Below are positions 10,050-17,555 of a DNA stretch of 64,000 nt, piece by piece; positions within the stretch are counted from its first letter, which is position 1; each line of letters starts with the position of its first letter. Below the pieces are notes generated by a model, which was not told the origin of the DNA, searched no databases, and saw only the letters and a list, made by a program, of their open reading frames with translations. The DNA lies in contig JBAVYH010000034.1 in the NCBI GenBank assembly GCA_049698695.1, positions 98,812-162,811 on the forward strand, in the 5' to 3' direction. The position numbers and the translations under genes were made by a program. The DNA is from Bog-375 sp049698695 (lineage in GTDB: Bacteria; Acidobacteriota; Terriglobia; Bryobacterales; Bryobacteraceae).

Positions 10050-10072
10050 GTTAGGATTACGAATGGTCGAGC

Positions 10073-10450
10073 ATGGACGCAGCGCTACAGCCCGGAACGC
10101 CGGACATCCCGGATAAGCTGTACTTCAAGATCGGCGAGGTGAGCGATCTGCTGGGCGTGGAGCCTTACGTGCTGCGCTTCTGGGAGACCGAGTTCCCGGT
10201 GCTGCAGCCGAAGAAATCCGGCACCGGCCACCGCCTGTACCGCCGCAAAGACGTCGAGCTGCTGCTGCGCATCAAGCATCTGCTTTACGAGAAGCGGTAC
10301 ACCATCGAAGGCGCGCGGCAGTCGTTGCACGCGGAAGGCCGCGGCGCCAAGGCCAGGCGCTCCGCCACCGTCCAGCAGGAATTGTTCGCCATCGATCCGT
10401 GGCCGGAAATCCGCCGCCAGCTCACCGAGATTCTGAACCTGCTGAAGTAG
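10073..10450 (+). CDS. MerR-family transcriptional regulator, short form
   Basis: DNA-binding protein of 125 aa. Residues about 17-85 are a MerR-type winged helix (YFKIGEVSDLLGVEPYVLRF, then GHRLYRRKDVELLLRIKHL). The C-terminal part is short and has no metal-binding cysteines or effector domain, so it resembles the small MerR-like regulators of Acidobacteria and Deltaproteobacteria rather than metal or redox sensors. It lies 23 bases after the hydrolase gene and could be cotranscribed with it. It converges on the AhpD-like gene with 30 bases between stops. Target genes are not evident. Confidence 0.85.
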   Translation: MDAALQPGTPDIPDKLYFKIGEVSDLLGVEPYVLRFWETEFPVLQPKKSGTGHRLYRRKDVELLLRIKHLLYEKRYTIEGARQSLHAEGRGAKARRSATVQQELFAIDPWPEIRRQLTEILNLLK

Positions 10451-10480
10451 GCGTGGCTGCGGCGCAGACCGGGGATTTCT

Positions 10481-10948
10481 TCAGGCGGCGGCGTGTGCCT
10501 TCGGCTGATAGGTGCCGGGCTCGACGCGGAACCCGATTGCGATGCGATTCCAGGCGTTGATCTGGGTGATGGCCATGGTGAGCTTCACCAGGTCGGCTTC
10601 ATCGAATTCGCGGCGGGCTTCCTGGAAGACGGCGTCCGGCGCGTGACCCTGCTGGATGTTGGTGAGGGCCTCGGTCCAGGTAAGGGCGGCGCGTTCGCGC
10701 GGGGTGAAAAACGGTCCCTCCCGCCATGCAGAGAGCGCGTAGATGCGTTGCTCGGTCTCGCCCCGCGCTCGAGCGTCTTTGGTGTGCATGTCGATGCAAT
10801 AGGCGCAGCCGTTGAGTTGCGACGCACGAATCTTCACCAGGTCCAATAGCGATGGCTCCAGCCCGCTCGCGCTGATCGCTCTCTCCACACTCCGGACCGC
10901 GTTGAAGCCTTCGGGAAACGCCCTCACATAGTTCAGCCGTGCTGCCAT
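10481..10948 (-). CDS. AhpD-like alkylhydroperoxidase / carboxymuconolactone decarboxylase family protein
   Basis: All-helical protein of 155 aa. The family redox motif is intact: GCAYCIDMHTKDA places C48, C51 and H55 in the CxxCxxxH arrangement used by AhpD for peroxide reduction. The start at ATG 10948 is chosen because a GGAGG site lies nine bases upstream; an in-frame ATG at 10975 lacks one. The full length matches the AhpD-like core family. Likely role is protection against organic peroxides, though many members of this family have no tested substrate. It is followed on the same strand, after 190 bases upstream, by the regulator and protease unit but is probably separately transcribed. 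Confidence 0.88.
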   Translation of the reverse strand: MAARLNYVRAFPEGFNAVRSVERAISASGLEPSLLDLVKIRASQLNGCAYCIDMHTKDARARGETEQRIYALSAWREGPFFTPRERAALTWTEALTNIQQGHAPDAVFQEARREFDEADLVKLTMAITQINAWNRIAIGFRVEPGTYQPKAHAAA

Positions 10949-11137
10949 TTTTGACACCTCCGATGATTGGACCACGCGCCTTCGCGATCGGTTGCGGCGA
11001 GAGGAGATAGAGGCTGGGCGCAGTCCGCGAATTCTCTGAGAATTTAGATGTGTGGATTGGTTTTGGTATTTTTGGGCACACTACGGCCGGGCTCGCCCAG
11101 GTCTGCACCGGTGCCTAATTTCGCAGGGCAGCGCGCA

Positions 11138-11737
11138 TCAGATCAGGACCAGGCCGCGGCGGATGCCGATGGTGACGGCTTCGGTGCGGCTGCCGGCATT
11201 GAGTTTTCCCAGGATCGAAGCCACGTGGAATTTCGCCGTGTGCTCGGAGATGCCAAGCTTCCAGGCGATTTCCTTGTTGGCGTCGCCTTCGGCCACCAGG
11301 CGGAGCACGTCGAGCTCGCGGGCGGTCAGCGCGGTGGCCGCGGCGGAAGCGGGCACGGGCGCCGACGCGGCCAGCAGTGGCTCCAACTCGCCAGGTTCGA
11401 TCACGGCCAAGCCGCCGGCTGCAGCTTCCACGGCGGCGAGGATCGCGTCCGGGGTTGCATCGCGAGCCAGCACCGCGCGCACGCCAAGCTTGAACGCCTC
11501 GTGAGTAAAAGCGGGCTGCGATTCGGAGCTCAGTAGAACGATGGCCGGCGCGCGGGCGGCTGGCGGCGGAAGATCTTCGAGCGCGCCCGCGGCCAGCAGG
11601 ACATCGGGATGGAGCGCCTCGGCGGCGGACGCATCGGGGAACGCTCCGGCCAGTTGCAGGCCGGGCGCCGAAGCCACCAGGGTTTCCAGGCCGGCCCGCG
11701 TCATCGCGGAGTGCGCGGCGATGAGAACACGGATCAC
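11138..11737 (-). CDS. LuxR/NarL-type regulator with degenerate (non-phosphorylatable) receiver domain
   Basis: Protein of 199 aa with a receiver-like N-terminal half and a LuxR helix-turn-helix at about residues 135-195 (LTARELDVLRLVAEG, NKEIAWKLGISEHTAKFHV). The receiver starts like NarL/FixJ proteins (MIRVLIA) but the acidic pair that binds magnesium is replaced by A8-H9, and the phospho-acceptor aspartate position is alanine (A50, in PDVLLAAGA). It therefore should not be activated by a histidine kinase. It starts with GTG, overlapping the stop of the upstream protease gene (GTGA), and no kinase is adjacent. It is the third gene of a protease-protease-regulator unit and may report on protease state or bind a different signal; that is inference. 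Confidence 0.85.
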   Translation of the reverse strand: MIRVLIAAHSAMTRAGLETLVASAPGLQLAGAFPDASAAEALHPDVLLAAGALEDLPPPAARAPAIVLLSSESQPAFTHEAFKLGVRAVLARDATPDAILAAVEAAAGGLAVIEPGELEPLLAASAPVPASAAATALTARELDVLRLVAEGDANKEIAWKLGISEHTAKFHVASILGKLNAGSRTEAVTIGIRRGLVLI

Positions 11738-12543
11738 GCCGCCTCCGCTGCGCGCGCCCCCAAGCGGACCACGGTTTCCCGCACCGGCAGGCGGCCGCTC
11801 GAAGGCGCGCCGCGCATGAATCGCAAACGCAGCGCCAACTCGCCAGAATCCAGAGCGGCGTAAAGCTCATCGAGAGACAGGAGCAGCAGATCGCCCGCTC
11901 TGAGCGAAGCCATGGCTGCGGCGCCCTCCGGCTCCACATCGAGGATGAGCACACCAGCGGAGAGGGGGCGCAGCGTTACGCCCAAAGACGGGCGCGGGCC
12001 GCGGCGCACAAAATCGGCGGCATCGTTCGAAGGCACGGCAATGCCGAGCCCGTTGATGACGGCGGTGTTGATGCCGATGACGCGGCCTTCGGCGTTGGCC
12101 AGCGGCCCGCCGGAGTTGCCCGGCGCCAGGCGGACTTGGGCGCGAATCCAGGCGCGGTTGCCCATGCCGCGGATGGGCCCCACGGAGTGAATCACGCCGG
12201 TAGAAACGGCGCCGGCAAAACCGAGCGGGTTGCCGACCGCGATCACCAGCTCGCCAGGCCGGAGCGACCACGAGTTGCCGGCGGCAGCGGCATCGAGCGA
12301 AGCGGCGGCGACCCGCAGCGAAGCCAGGTCGCGGCGCGCATCGCGCGTCAGGACGCGAGCCGGCAGCCGGCGGCCGTCCCAAAGTTCCACTTCGAGGTCC
12401 GCGCCACGAGCCACATGGGCGTTGGTGAGCACCAGCCCATCGCCCGACCAGATGACGCCGGAACCGCTGCCGCGGCCGGCGCGCGAGTGAACCTGCACGG
12501 TCGAGCGGCGCAGCCGCTCGGCCACTTCACCGAGTCCCCGCAT
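11734..12543 (-). CDS. HtrA-like S1C serine protease (no signal peptide)
   Basis: Trypsin-fold protease of 269 aa. The catalytic triad can be read: H43 in TNAHV, D72 in RRDLASLRV and S144 in APGNSGGPL. A shortened, divergent PDZ-like region follows residue about 185 (SLGVTLRPLSAGVLILDVEP). There is no signal peptide or transmembrane helix, so it is predicted to be cytoplasmic, unlike DegP/DegS. It lies one base after the second protease gene and overlaps the LuxR regulator start, so the three genes are one translationally linked unit. The PDZ region is shorter than in typical HtrA proteins. Confidence 0.87.
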   Translation of the reverse strand: MRGLGEVAERLRRSTVQVHSRAGRGSGSGVIWSGDGLVLTNAHVARGADLEVELWDGRRLPARVLTRDARRDLASLRVAAASLDAAAAGNSWSLRPGELVIAVGNPLGFAGAVSTGVIHSVGPIRGMGNRAWIRAQVRLAPGNSGGPLANAEGRVIGINTAVINGLGIAVPSNDAADFVRRGPRPSLGVTLRPLSAGVLILDVEPEGAAAMASLRAGDLLLLSLDELYAALDSGELALRLRFMRGAPSSGRLPVRETVVRLGARAAEAA

Positions 12544-12544
12544 G

Positions 12545-13423
12545 TCAGTTCCTCCGCGGCCGTTCGCCGATGGTGACCGCGAGCGAGCGGGAGGCTCCGC
12601 CGCGCACCATTTGCACCTCGATCGCGTTCCCTACGCCATGAGTTTCGAGCACGGTCTGTATGTCGTCGGTGTCCGCCACGGCGCCGCCGCCAAGCGCGAC
12701 CAGCACGTCGCCAATCAGCACGCCCGCCTGCGCCGCCGGCCCCTGCGGTTCGAGCGAAAGAACGATTAGACCTTTTTGATGATCGGGCAGCTCGACCGGT
12801 TGCAAACCGACGCCCAGGTAGCCGCGCGCCACGCGACCGCGGGCGAGCACCTCGTCGACTACCCGGTTGATGGTGGACGCAGGAATGGCCAGCCCGGCGA
12901 TGCGCGACAGGGCGGAAGTGGCGATGCCTAGCGCCTGGCCGGCGGAGTTCAGCACCAGTCCGCCGGAGGAGCCGGGATAGAGGGTGAGATCGAGCCGGAT
13001 GTAGCGGTCCAGCCGGCCGCCGCGCCAGGTGCGCCAGGGGCCGCTCACGGCGCTGACAATGCCCAAGGCGGCGTTGATACCGGAGTCTTGGGAGCGGCCG
13101 AGCGCGAGGGCCAGATTGCCGGGCGCGGGATCGCCCGTAGCAGCGACGGCTGGCGTGCCCGGCGAATCCACCTTCAAGACCGCGAGGTCCGTGCCCGGAT
13201 CGCTGCCGGCCAGCGTGGCGGCGGTGCTGACGCCATCGGGCAGAATAACGGTGATGTCGTCTTCACGCCGTACGGTATGCTCGGCGGTGACCAGAATGCC
13301 GGGGCGCCAGAAGGCGCCGCTCGAAGAAAAGCGCGGCCGCGCGTGCACGGCGGCCACCGAGCCCGCCGCCCGCTCTACCACCGTCGCCAGTTCGGCGGAG
13401 AAAGCCGCCAGTTCGTTTGCCAT
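12545..13423 (-). CDS. HtrA-like S1C serine protease with PDZ domain (no signal peptide)
   Basis: Protease of 292 aa. Triad residues are H49 (VTAEHTV), D79 (GTDLAVLKV) and S153 (YPGSSGGLV; Gly-Ser-Ser-Gly-Gly in place of the common Gly-Asn-Ser-Gly-Gly). A complete PDZ domain spans about residues 197-290 (RGYLGVGLQPVELPD, AQAGVLIGDVLVAL). The ATG at 13423 is preferred over one at 13474 because a GGGAGG site sits eight bases upstream of it. It is the first gene of the protease/protease/regulator unit and faces a GAF-ANTAR gene across a 244-base divergent promoter region. It has no export signal, so both proteases appear to act inside the cell. Confidence 0.88.
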   Translation of the reverse strand: MANELAAFSAELATVVERAAGSVAAVHARPRFSSSGAFWRPGILVTAEHTVRREDDITVILPDGVSTAATLAGSDPGTDLAVLKVDSPGTPAVAATGDPAPGNLALALGRSQDSGINAALGIVSAVSGPWRTWRGGRLDRYIRLDLTLYPGSSGGLVLNSAGQALGIATSALSRIAGLAIPASTINRVVDEVLARGRVARGYLGVGLQPVELPDHQKGLIVLSLEPQGPAAQAGVLIGDVLVALGGGAVADTDDIQTVLETHGVGNAIEVQMVRGGASRSLAVTIGERPRRN

Positions 13424-13667
13424 CGGAAAAACCTCCCTGTGATTCCAGCATGCCCGATGAGGGGTGTTTCGCACATCGGGAAATCGGGCAGGTAGAAGCT
13501 AGCCGGAAGAGCGGGCCGCACAGAGAAAAGGCGTACTGGTACCCTTTACCCGCCGCGGAGATTAAATTGTTTCGTGTCTGGCGGACGCGGTTGTAAGCCA
13601 CCGTTAACGATAACCCGCATAGAAATTTTCAATTGGACGAGCCAGCCGCCGCGGTTTAGCTTGAGAC

Positions 13668-14438
13668 ATGGGAACAGCAATGAGGATGGCTGTAGCGGAT
13701 GCAGAGGCTGGCCTATTGCACAGGGTCAGCAGCATCGTCAGCTCGGAGTTGTCAGTCGAGGAAATTTTAGGCGAGGTACTCAGCCTCGCGGCGCAGGCCA
13801 CGGCTTGCGACGCGTGCCTGATCTACCTCTTTGATCGTCAAACGAACGAAATGGTGCTGCACGCATCGCAAGTGCCGCACGCCGCGGATCTGGGGAAGCT
13901 GCGGATCAAAATGGGCGAGGGAGTGACGGGCTGGGTGGCGGAGCACCGGTCGGCGGTGGCGCTGAAAAAAAACGCCTTCGACGATCCGCGTTTCAAACAT
14001 TTCCAGACGCTGATCGAAGACACTTATGAAGCGTTCCTTTCGGTGCCGCTGGTCAGCGCGGGCGACCTGATCGGCGTCATCAACGCGCATCACCGGCTGT
14101 CGCACGAACACACAGGTGAAGAAATCGCGGTGATGAAATTCATCGGCGAGCAACTGGGCGTGACCATTTCCAAGTCTCTGCTGGAGCAGGAAAACGCGCG
14201 ATTGATGGAGGAGACGGCGGAGATCAGGCGCGAACTGGAAACGCGCAAGATCGTGGAACGTGCCAAAGGACTGCTGCAGCAGAAGTACGGCATCAGCGAG
14301 GAGGATGCCTATTTCCGGCTGCGCAATCAGAGCCGCCGTTTGCGGCGCCCCATGCGGGCGCTGGCCGAGGCCATCATTCTCTCAGAGGATTTGGACCGCG
14401 ATCCTTCCGCCGGTCCCAGCGACCAGCGCGTCGCGTAG
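13668..14438 (+). CDS. GAF-ANTAR putative transcription antitermination protein
   Basis: Protein of 256 aa. Residues about 20-165 are a GAF sensory domain (LGEVLSLAAQATACDACLIY, MGEGVTGWVAEH, FLSVPLVSAGDLIGVI). Residues about 180-236 are an ANTAR RNA-binding domain with the conserved pattern KIVERAKGLLQQKYGISEED and AYFRLRNQSR. ANTAR proteins bind paired hexanucleotide-loop hairpins in leader RNAs and prevent transcription termination. Alternative in-frame ATGs at 13680 and 13686 make the start uncertain by six residues. No sensor kinase is adjacent, so the GAF domain probably binds a small ligand directly. I found no convincing paired ANTAR hairpin in this window. Confidence 0.88.
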   Translation: MGTAMRMAVADAEAGLLHRVSSIVSSELSVEEILGEVLSLAAQATACDACLIYLFDRQTNEMVLHASQVPHAADLGKLRIKMGEGVTGWVAEHRSAVALKKNAFDDPRFKHFQTLIEDTYEAFLSVPLVSAGDLIGVINAHHRLSHEHTGEEIAVMKFIGEQLGVTISKSLLEQENARLMEETAEIRRELETRKIVERAKGLLQQKYGISEEDAYFRLRNQSRRLRRPMRALAEAIILSEDLDRDPSAGPSDQRVA

Positions 14439-14614
14439 CTGGCGGCCCCGTTTTTGGACCGCCATTCCGGCGGAGAACTGCCTGCGACGCGCCCGGCCCT
14501 GGATTCGGCCGGCCGGGAGTTTCGCCCGGCGAAGCGGCAACTTTTGGCCTGGCAGCGGGTTGAGACAAGTGTGCAGGCCCGATACTGCGAGACAATAGAC
14601 GGTTAAGGGGTCGC

Positions 14615-16198
14615 GTGCAGAGCCTTTACCCGACGGCCGGCTTTCTGCTGCTTGCCGCCTGCTTCGCCCCGGTGGTGGCGCTCGGCGCCGATGCGCGGCC
14701 GGCATTCACCGCTCCGTTCGAAACCACGGGCGAGCTCACCCCGCGGAACAGGATCGACGAGCTGGTTTTCGCCCGCTGGAAAGAGCTGGGCATACAGCCG
14801 GCGAATCTTTGCTCGGATAACGTGTTTTTGAGGCGGGCATGGCTCGATGTCACCGGGACTCTGCCCACCGCAGAGCAAGCTACGGAGTTTCTCAATAGCC
14901 AGGACCCCAACAAGCGCGCCCTGCTGATCGATCAACTGCTGGCTCGCGACGAATTCGACGATTACTGGGCGATGAAGTGGACCGACCTGCTGCGCGTCAA
15001 AGCCGAGTTTCCGATCGAGCTGTGGCCCGACGCCGCTCAAGCCTACTACCACTGGATTCGCGATTCGCTGCGCGCGAACAAGCCCTACGACCAATTCGTC
15101 AAGGAGATGCTGACCGCGAGCGGCAGCAACTTCCGCGAGGCGCCGGTGAACTTCTATCGCGCCATGCAGAACCGCGAGCCGGCTGGGATTGCGCAAAGCG
15201 TTGCCTTGACCCTCATGGGCGTGCGGACCGAGAAGTGGCCGGCGGCGCGGCTGGCACAAATGGCGGCGTTTTTCTCGGCAGTTGGGTACAAACACACCGA
15301 CGAATGGAAAGAGGAGATTGTTTTTTTCGATCCCGCCAAAGCGCCTGCCGGCGCGCTGACCTTTCCGGACGGAACTCCGGCCCGGCTCCAACCCAACCAG
15401 GATCCGCGGGAATTGTTTGCCGATTGGCTGGCCGCTCCCGGCAATCCGTGGTTCGCGCGCAACATCGTCACCCGCATCTGGTATTGGCTGCTGGGCCGAG
15501 GGATCATCCAGGAGCCGGACGACATTCGCGCCGACAATCCGCCGGAAAACCCGATGCTGCTGGCCTGGCTGGAGCGCGAGCTGGTGGCGTCGCATTACGA
15601 TTTGAAGCACATTTTCCGGCTGATCCTCAACTCGACCACGTACCAGCTTTCGCCGATACCGCGGGCGGAGCGGGCAGCCGCGGCGGCCCATTTTGCAGCT
15701 TATCCGCTGCGGCGGCTGGATGCGGAAGTGCTGATCGACGCGCTCGACCAAATCACCGGCACGAGTGAAGACTATACCAGCGCCATTCCGGAACCTTACA
15801 CTTTCATGCCGGATTTCCAGCGCGCCATCAAACTGCCGGATGGCAGCATCGGCAGCGCTTTCCTGGACCTGTTCGGACGACCGGCGCGCGATACCGGCTT
15901 GGAATCGGAACGCAACAACCGCGTCAGCGACGCGCAGCGGCTGTACATGCTGAATTCGAGCCACGTGCAGCGCAAGATCCAGCAGGGGCCGAAGCTGGCG
16001 GCGCTGATGCGCGACAACAGGAATCCGCGGGAACTGGTAACGCAGATGTATCTGACGATTCTTTCGCGCTACCCAACCGATGAAGAGTGGAGGACGGTGG
16101 TGGCGCACTCGCAATCCGGCGCGGCGCGGGGACGAGCGGCAGCCGTCGATCTGGCCTGGGGATTGATCAACAGCGCCGAGTTTCTCTACCGGCATTAG
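14615..16198 (+). CDS. Secreted DUF1549/DUF1553 protein
   Basis: Exported protein of 527 aa starting at a GTG with AAGGGG upstream. Residues 1-24 are a signal peptide. The DUF1549 part (about 45-240; IDELVFARWKELGIQP, VFLRRAWLDVTGTLP) and the DUF1553 part (about 275-510; NIVTRIWYWLLGRGII, HIFRLILNSTTYQLS) are recognisable. These paired domains are abundant in Planctomycetes and Solibacter-like Acidobacteria and usually sit next to a DUF1501 gene, as here. Many relatives carry an N-terminal cytochrome-like (PSD1) domain; this one lacks a CxxCH motif. Biochemical function is unknown; a role in extracellular polymer handling has been suggested from context in other genomes. Confidence 0.9.
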   Translation: MQSLYPTAGFLLLAACFAPVVALGADARPAFTAPFETTGELTPRNRIDELVFARWKELGIQPANLCSDNVFLRRAWLDVTGTLPTAEQATEFLNSQDPNKRALLIDQLLARDEFDDYWAMKWTDLLRVKAEFPIELWPDAAQAYYHWIRDSLRANKPYDQFVKEMLTASGSNFREAPVNFYRAMQNREPAGIAQSVALTLMGVRTEKWPAARLAQMAAFFSAVGYKHTDEWKEEIVFFDPAKAPAGALTFPDGTPARLQPNQDPRELFADWLAAPGNPWFARNIVTRIWYWLLGRGIIQEPDDIRADNPPENPMLLAWLERELVASHYDLKHIFRLILNSTTYQLSPIPRAERAAAAAHFAAYPLRRLDAEVLIDALDQITGTSEDYTSAIPEPYTFMPDFQRAIKLPDGSIGSAFLDLFGRPARDTGLESERNNRVSDAQRLYMLNSSHVQRKIQQGPKLAALMRDNRNPRELVTQMYLTILSRYPTDEEWRTVVAHSQSGAARGRAAAVDLAWGLINSAEFLYRH

Positions 16199-16211
16199 GA
16201 GGCATCACGAT

Positions 16212-17555
16212 ATGAGTCACGATTTCCGTTTGCTGCCGATCAACCGGCGCGAAGCCTTGCGCGAGGGATTCTTCGGCGCCGCCGGCGTGCTGCTGGCGGG
16301 CCGCCTGGCGGGCGCTGCGAGCACGATCCCGGTGGCGGCGCCGGCCAAGGCGAAGTCGGTGATTCAGATTTGGATGTGGGGAGGGCCGGCGCATCTCGAC
16401 ACTTTCGACCCCAAGCCCGAGGCCGGCCAGGATTACTGCGGTCCGTTGAATTCGCCCATCGAAACTAACGTGAGTGGAATTCGCATCTGCGAGCTGCTGC
16501 CGTTGCTGGCCAAACAGGCGGACAAGTACTCGCTGATCCGCGGCATGACGCACGGGCTTTACGCGCATGAAACCGCGTCGTACACGGTGCAGACGGGGCG
16601 CATCGCGGGAGGGCACGACGTGTATCCCAGCGTGGGCGCGGTGGTGTCGCTATTCAAGGGCTACAACGGCGGTTACAAAGGAATGATTCCGCCCTACATC
16701 GTGCTCACCGAGCCGCAGGGCCGGTTCTCCGAAGAGGGCTTCCTGGGATCGCGGTATAAACCGTTCGCCACCGGCGGCGATCCGGCGCAAGCGCGCTTCG
16801 TGGTGGAAGGGGTGGTGGCGCAGGGCATCACGGACCAGCGCCAGCGGGAGCGTCGCGAGTACCTGCATCAACTGGATACGCTGGGCCGCGCTATGAAGGG
16901 CGATCCGCAGTTGGCCGCCAGCGACGATGCGGAGCGGCTGGCGTACGAATTGATTCTGGGCGACGCCGGCAAAGTTTTCGACCTCTCTCAGGAGAAGGAC
17001 GATTTGCGCGACCGCTACGGCCGGACCACCTTCGGCCAGTCGTGCCTGGCGGCGCGCCGGCTGGTGGAGCGCGGCGTTCCTTATATCACGATCAATTACC
17101 AGGGCGGCTGGGATACGCACAAGGAGAATTTCCAGGTGATGCGGCGCCGGCTGCCGGAGATGGACAAGGGGCTGGCGACGCTGCTCGAGGATCTGTCGCA
17201 GCGCGGGCTGCTCGAGACCACGCTGGTCTGGTGGAACGGCGAATTCGGCAGGAAGCCGAAGGTGGATTGGGAGGCGCCGTGGAACGGCGGCCGCAACCAT
17301 TGGGGCAGCGTGTTTTCGGCGCTGGTGGCGGGCGGCGGTTTCAAGGGCGGCCAGGTGGTGGGTTCTTCCGATGCCAGGGGGGAAGAGGTGAAGGACCGGC
17401 CGGTGTATCCTGCTGACCTGATTGGCAGCATGTACGAGCTGCTGGGCATCGACCCGCAGGCCAGGCTGCCGCATCCGATGGGGCTTGAGGCGCGCGCGAC
17501 GCCCGCGGCAGCCGATGGATTGCCGCGAGCCGGACGCCTGAAGGAGATTATGTGA
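16212..17555 (+). CDS. DUF1501 secreted protein (alkaline phosphatase/sulfatase-fold)
   Basis: Protein of 447 aa with a twin-arginine-like leader (NRREALREGFFGAAGVLLAG, residues 10-30). The core reads like DUF1501: SVIQIWMWGGPAHLDTFDPK (about 49-68), then ADKYSLIRGMTHG, a conserved GGWDTHKENF segment and VWWNGEFGRKPKV. This domain is related to the alkaline phosphatase and sulfatase superfamily but has no experimentally defined activity in most members. An AGGAGG ribosome site lies nine bases before the ATG. It follows the DUF1553 gene by 13 bases, and its stop overlaps the next GTG start, so all three genes form one operon. Confidence 0.9.
   Translation: MSHDFRLLPINRREALREGFFGAAGVLLAGRLAGAASTIPVAAPAKAKSVIQIWMWGGPAHLDTFDPKPEAGQDYCGPLNSPIETNVSGIRICELLPLLAKQADKYSLIRGMTHGLYAHETASYTVQTGRIAGGHDVYPSVGAVVSLFKGYNGGYKGMIPPYIVLTEPQGRFSEEGFLGSRYKPFATGGDPAQARFVVEGVVAQGITDQRQRERREYLHQLDTLGRAMKGDPQLAASDDAERLAYELILGDAGKVFDLSQEKDDLRDRYGRTTFGQSCLAARRLVERGVPYITINYQGGWDTHKENFQVMRRRLPEMDKGLATLLEDLSQRGLLETTLVWWNGEFGRKPKVDWEAPWNGGRNHWGSVFSALVAGGGFKGGQVVGSSDARGEEVKDRPVYPADLIGSMYELLGIDPQARLPHPMGLEARATPAAADGLPRAGRLKEIM

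Noticed and set aside
16212..17555. Active sulfatase assignment for the DUF1501 protein
   Set aside because: No CxPxR formylglycine motif is present, so sulfatase activity is not supported.
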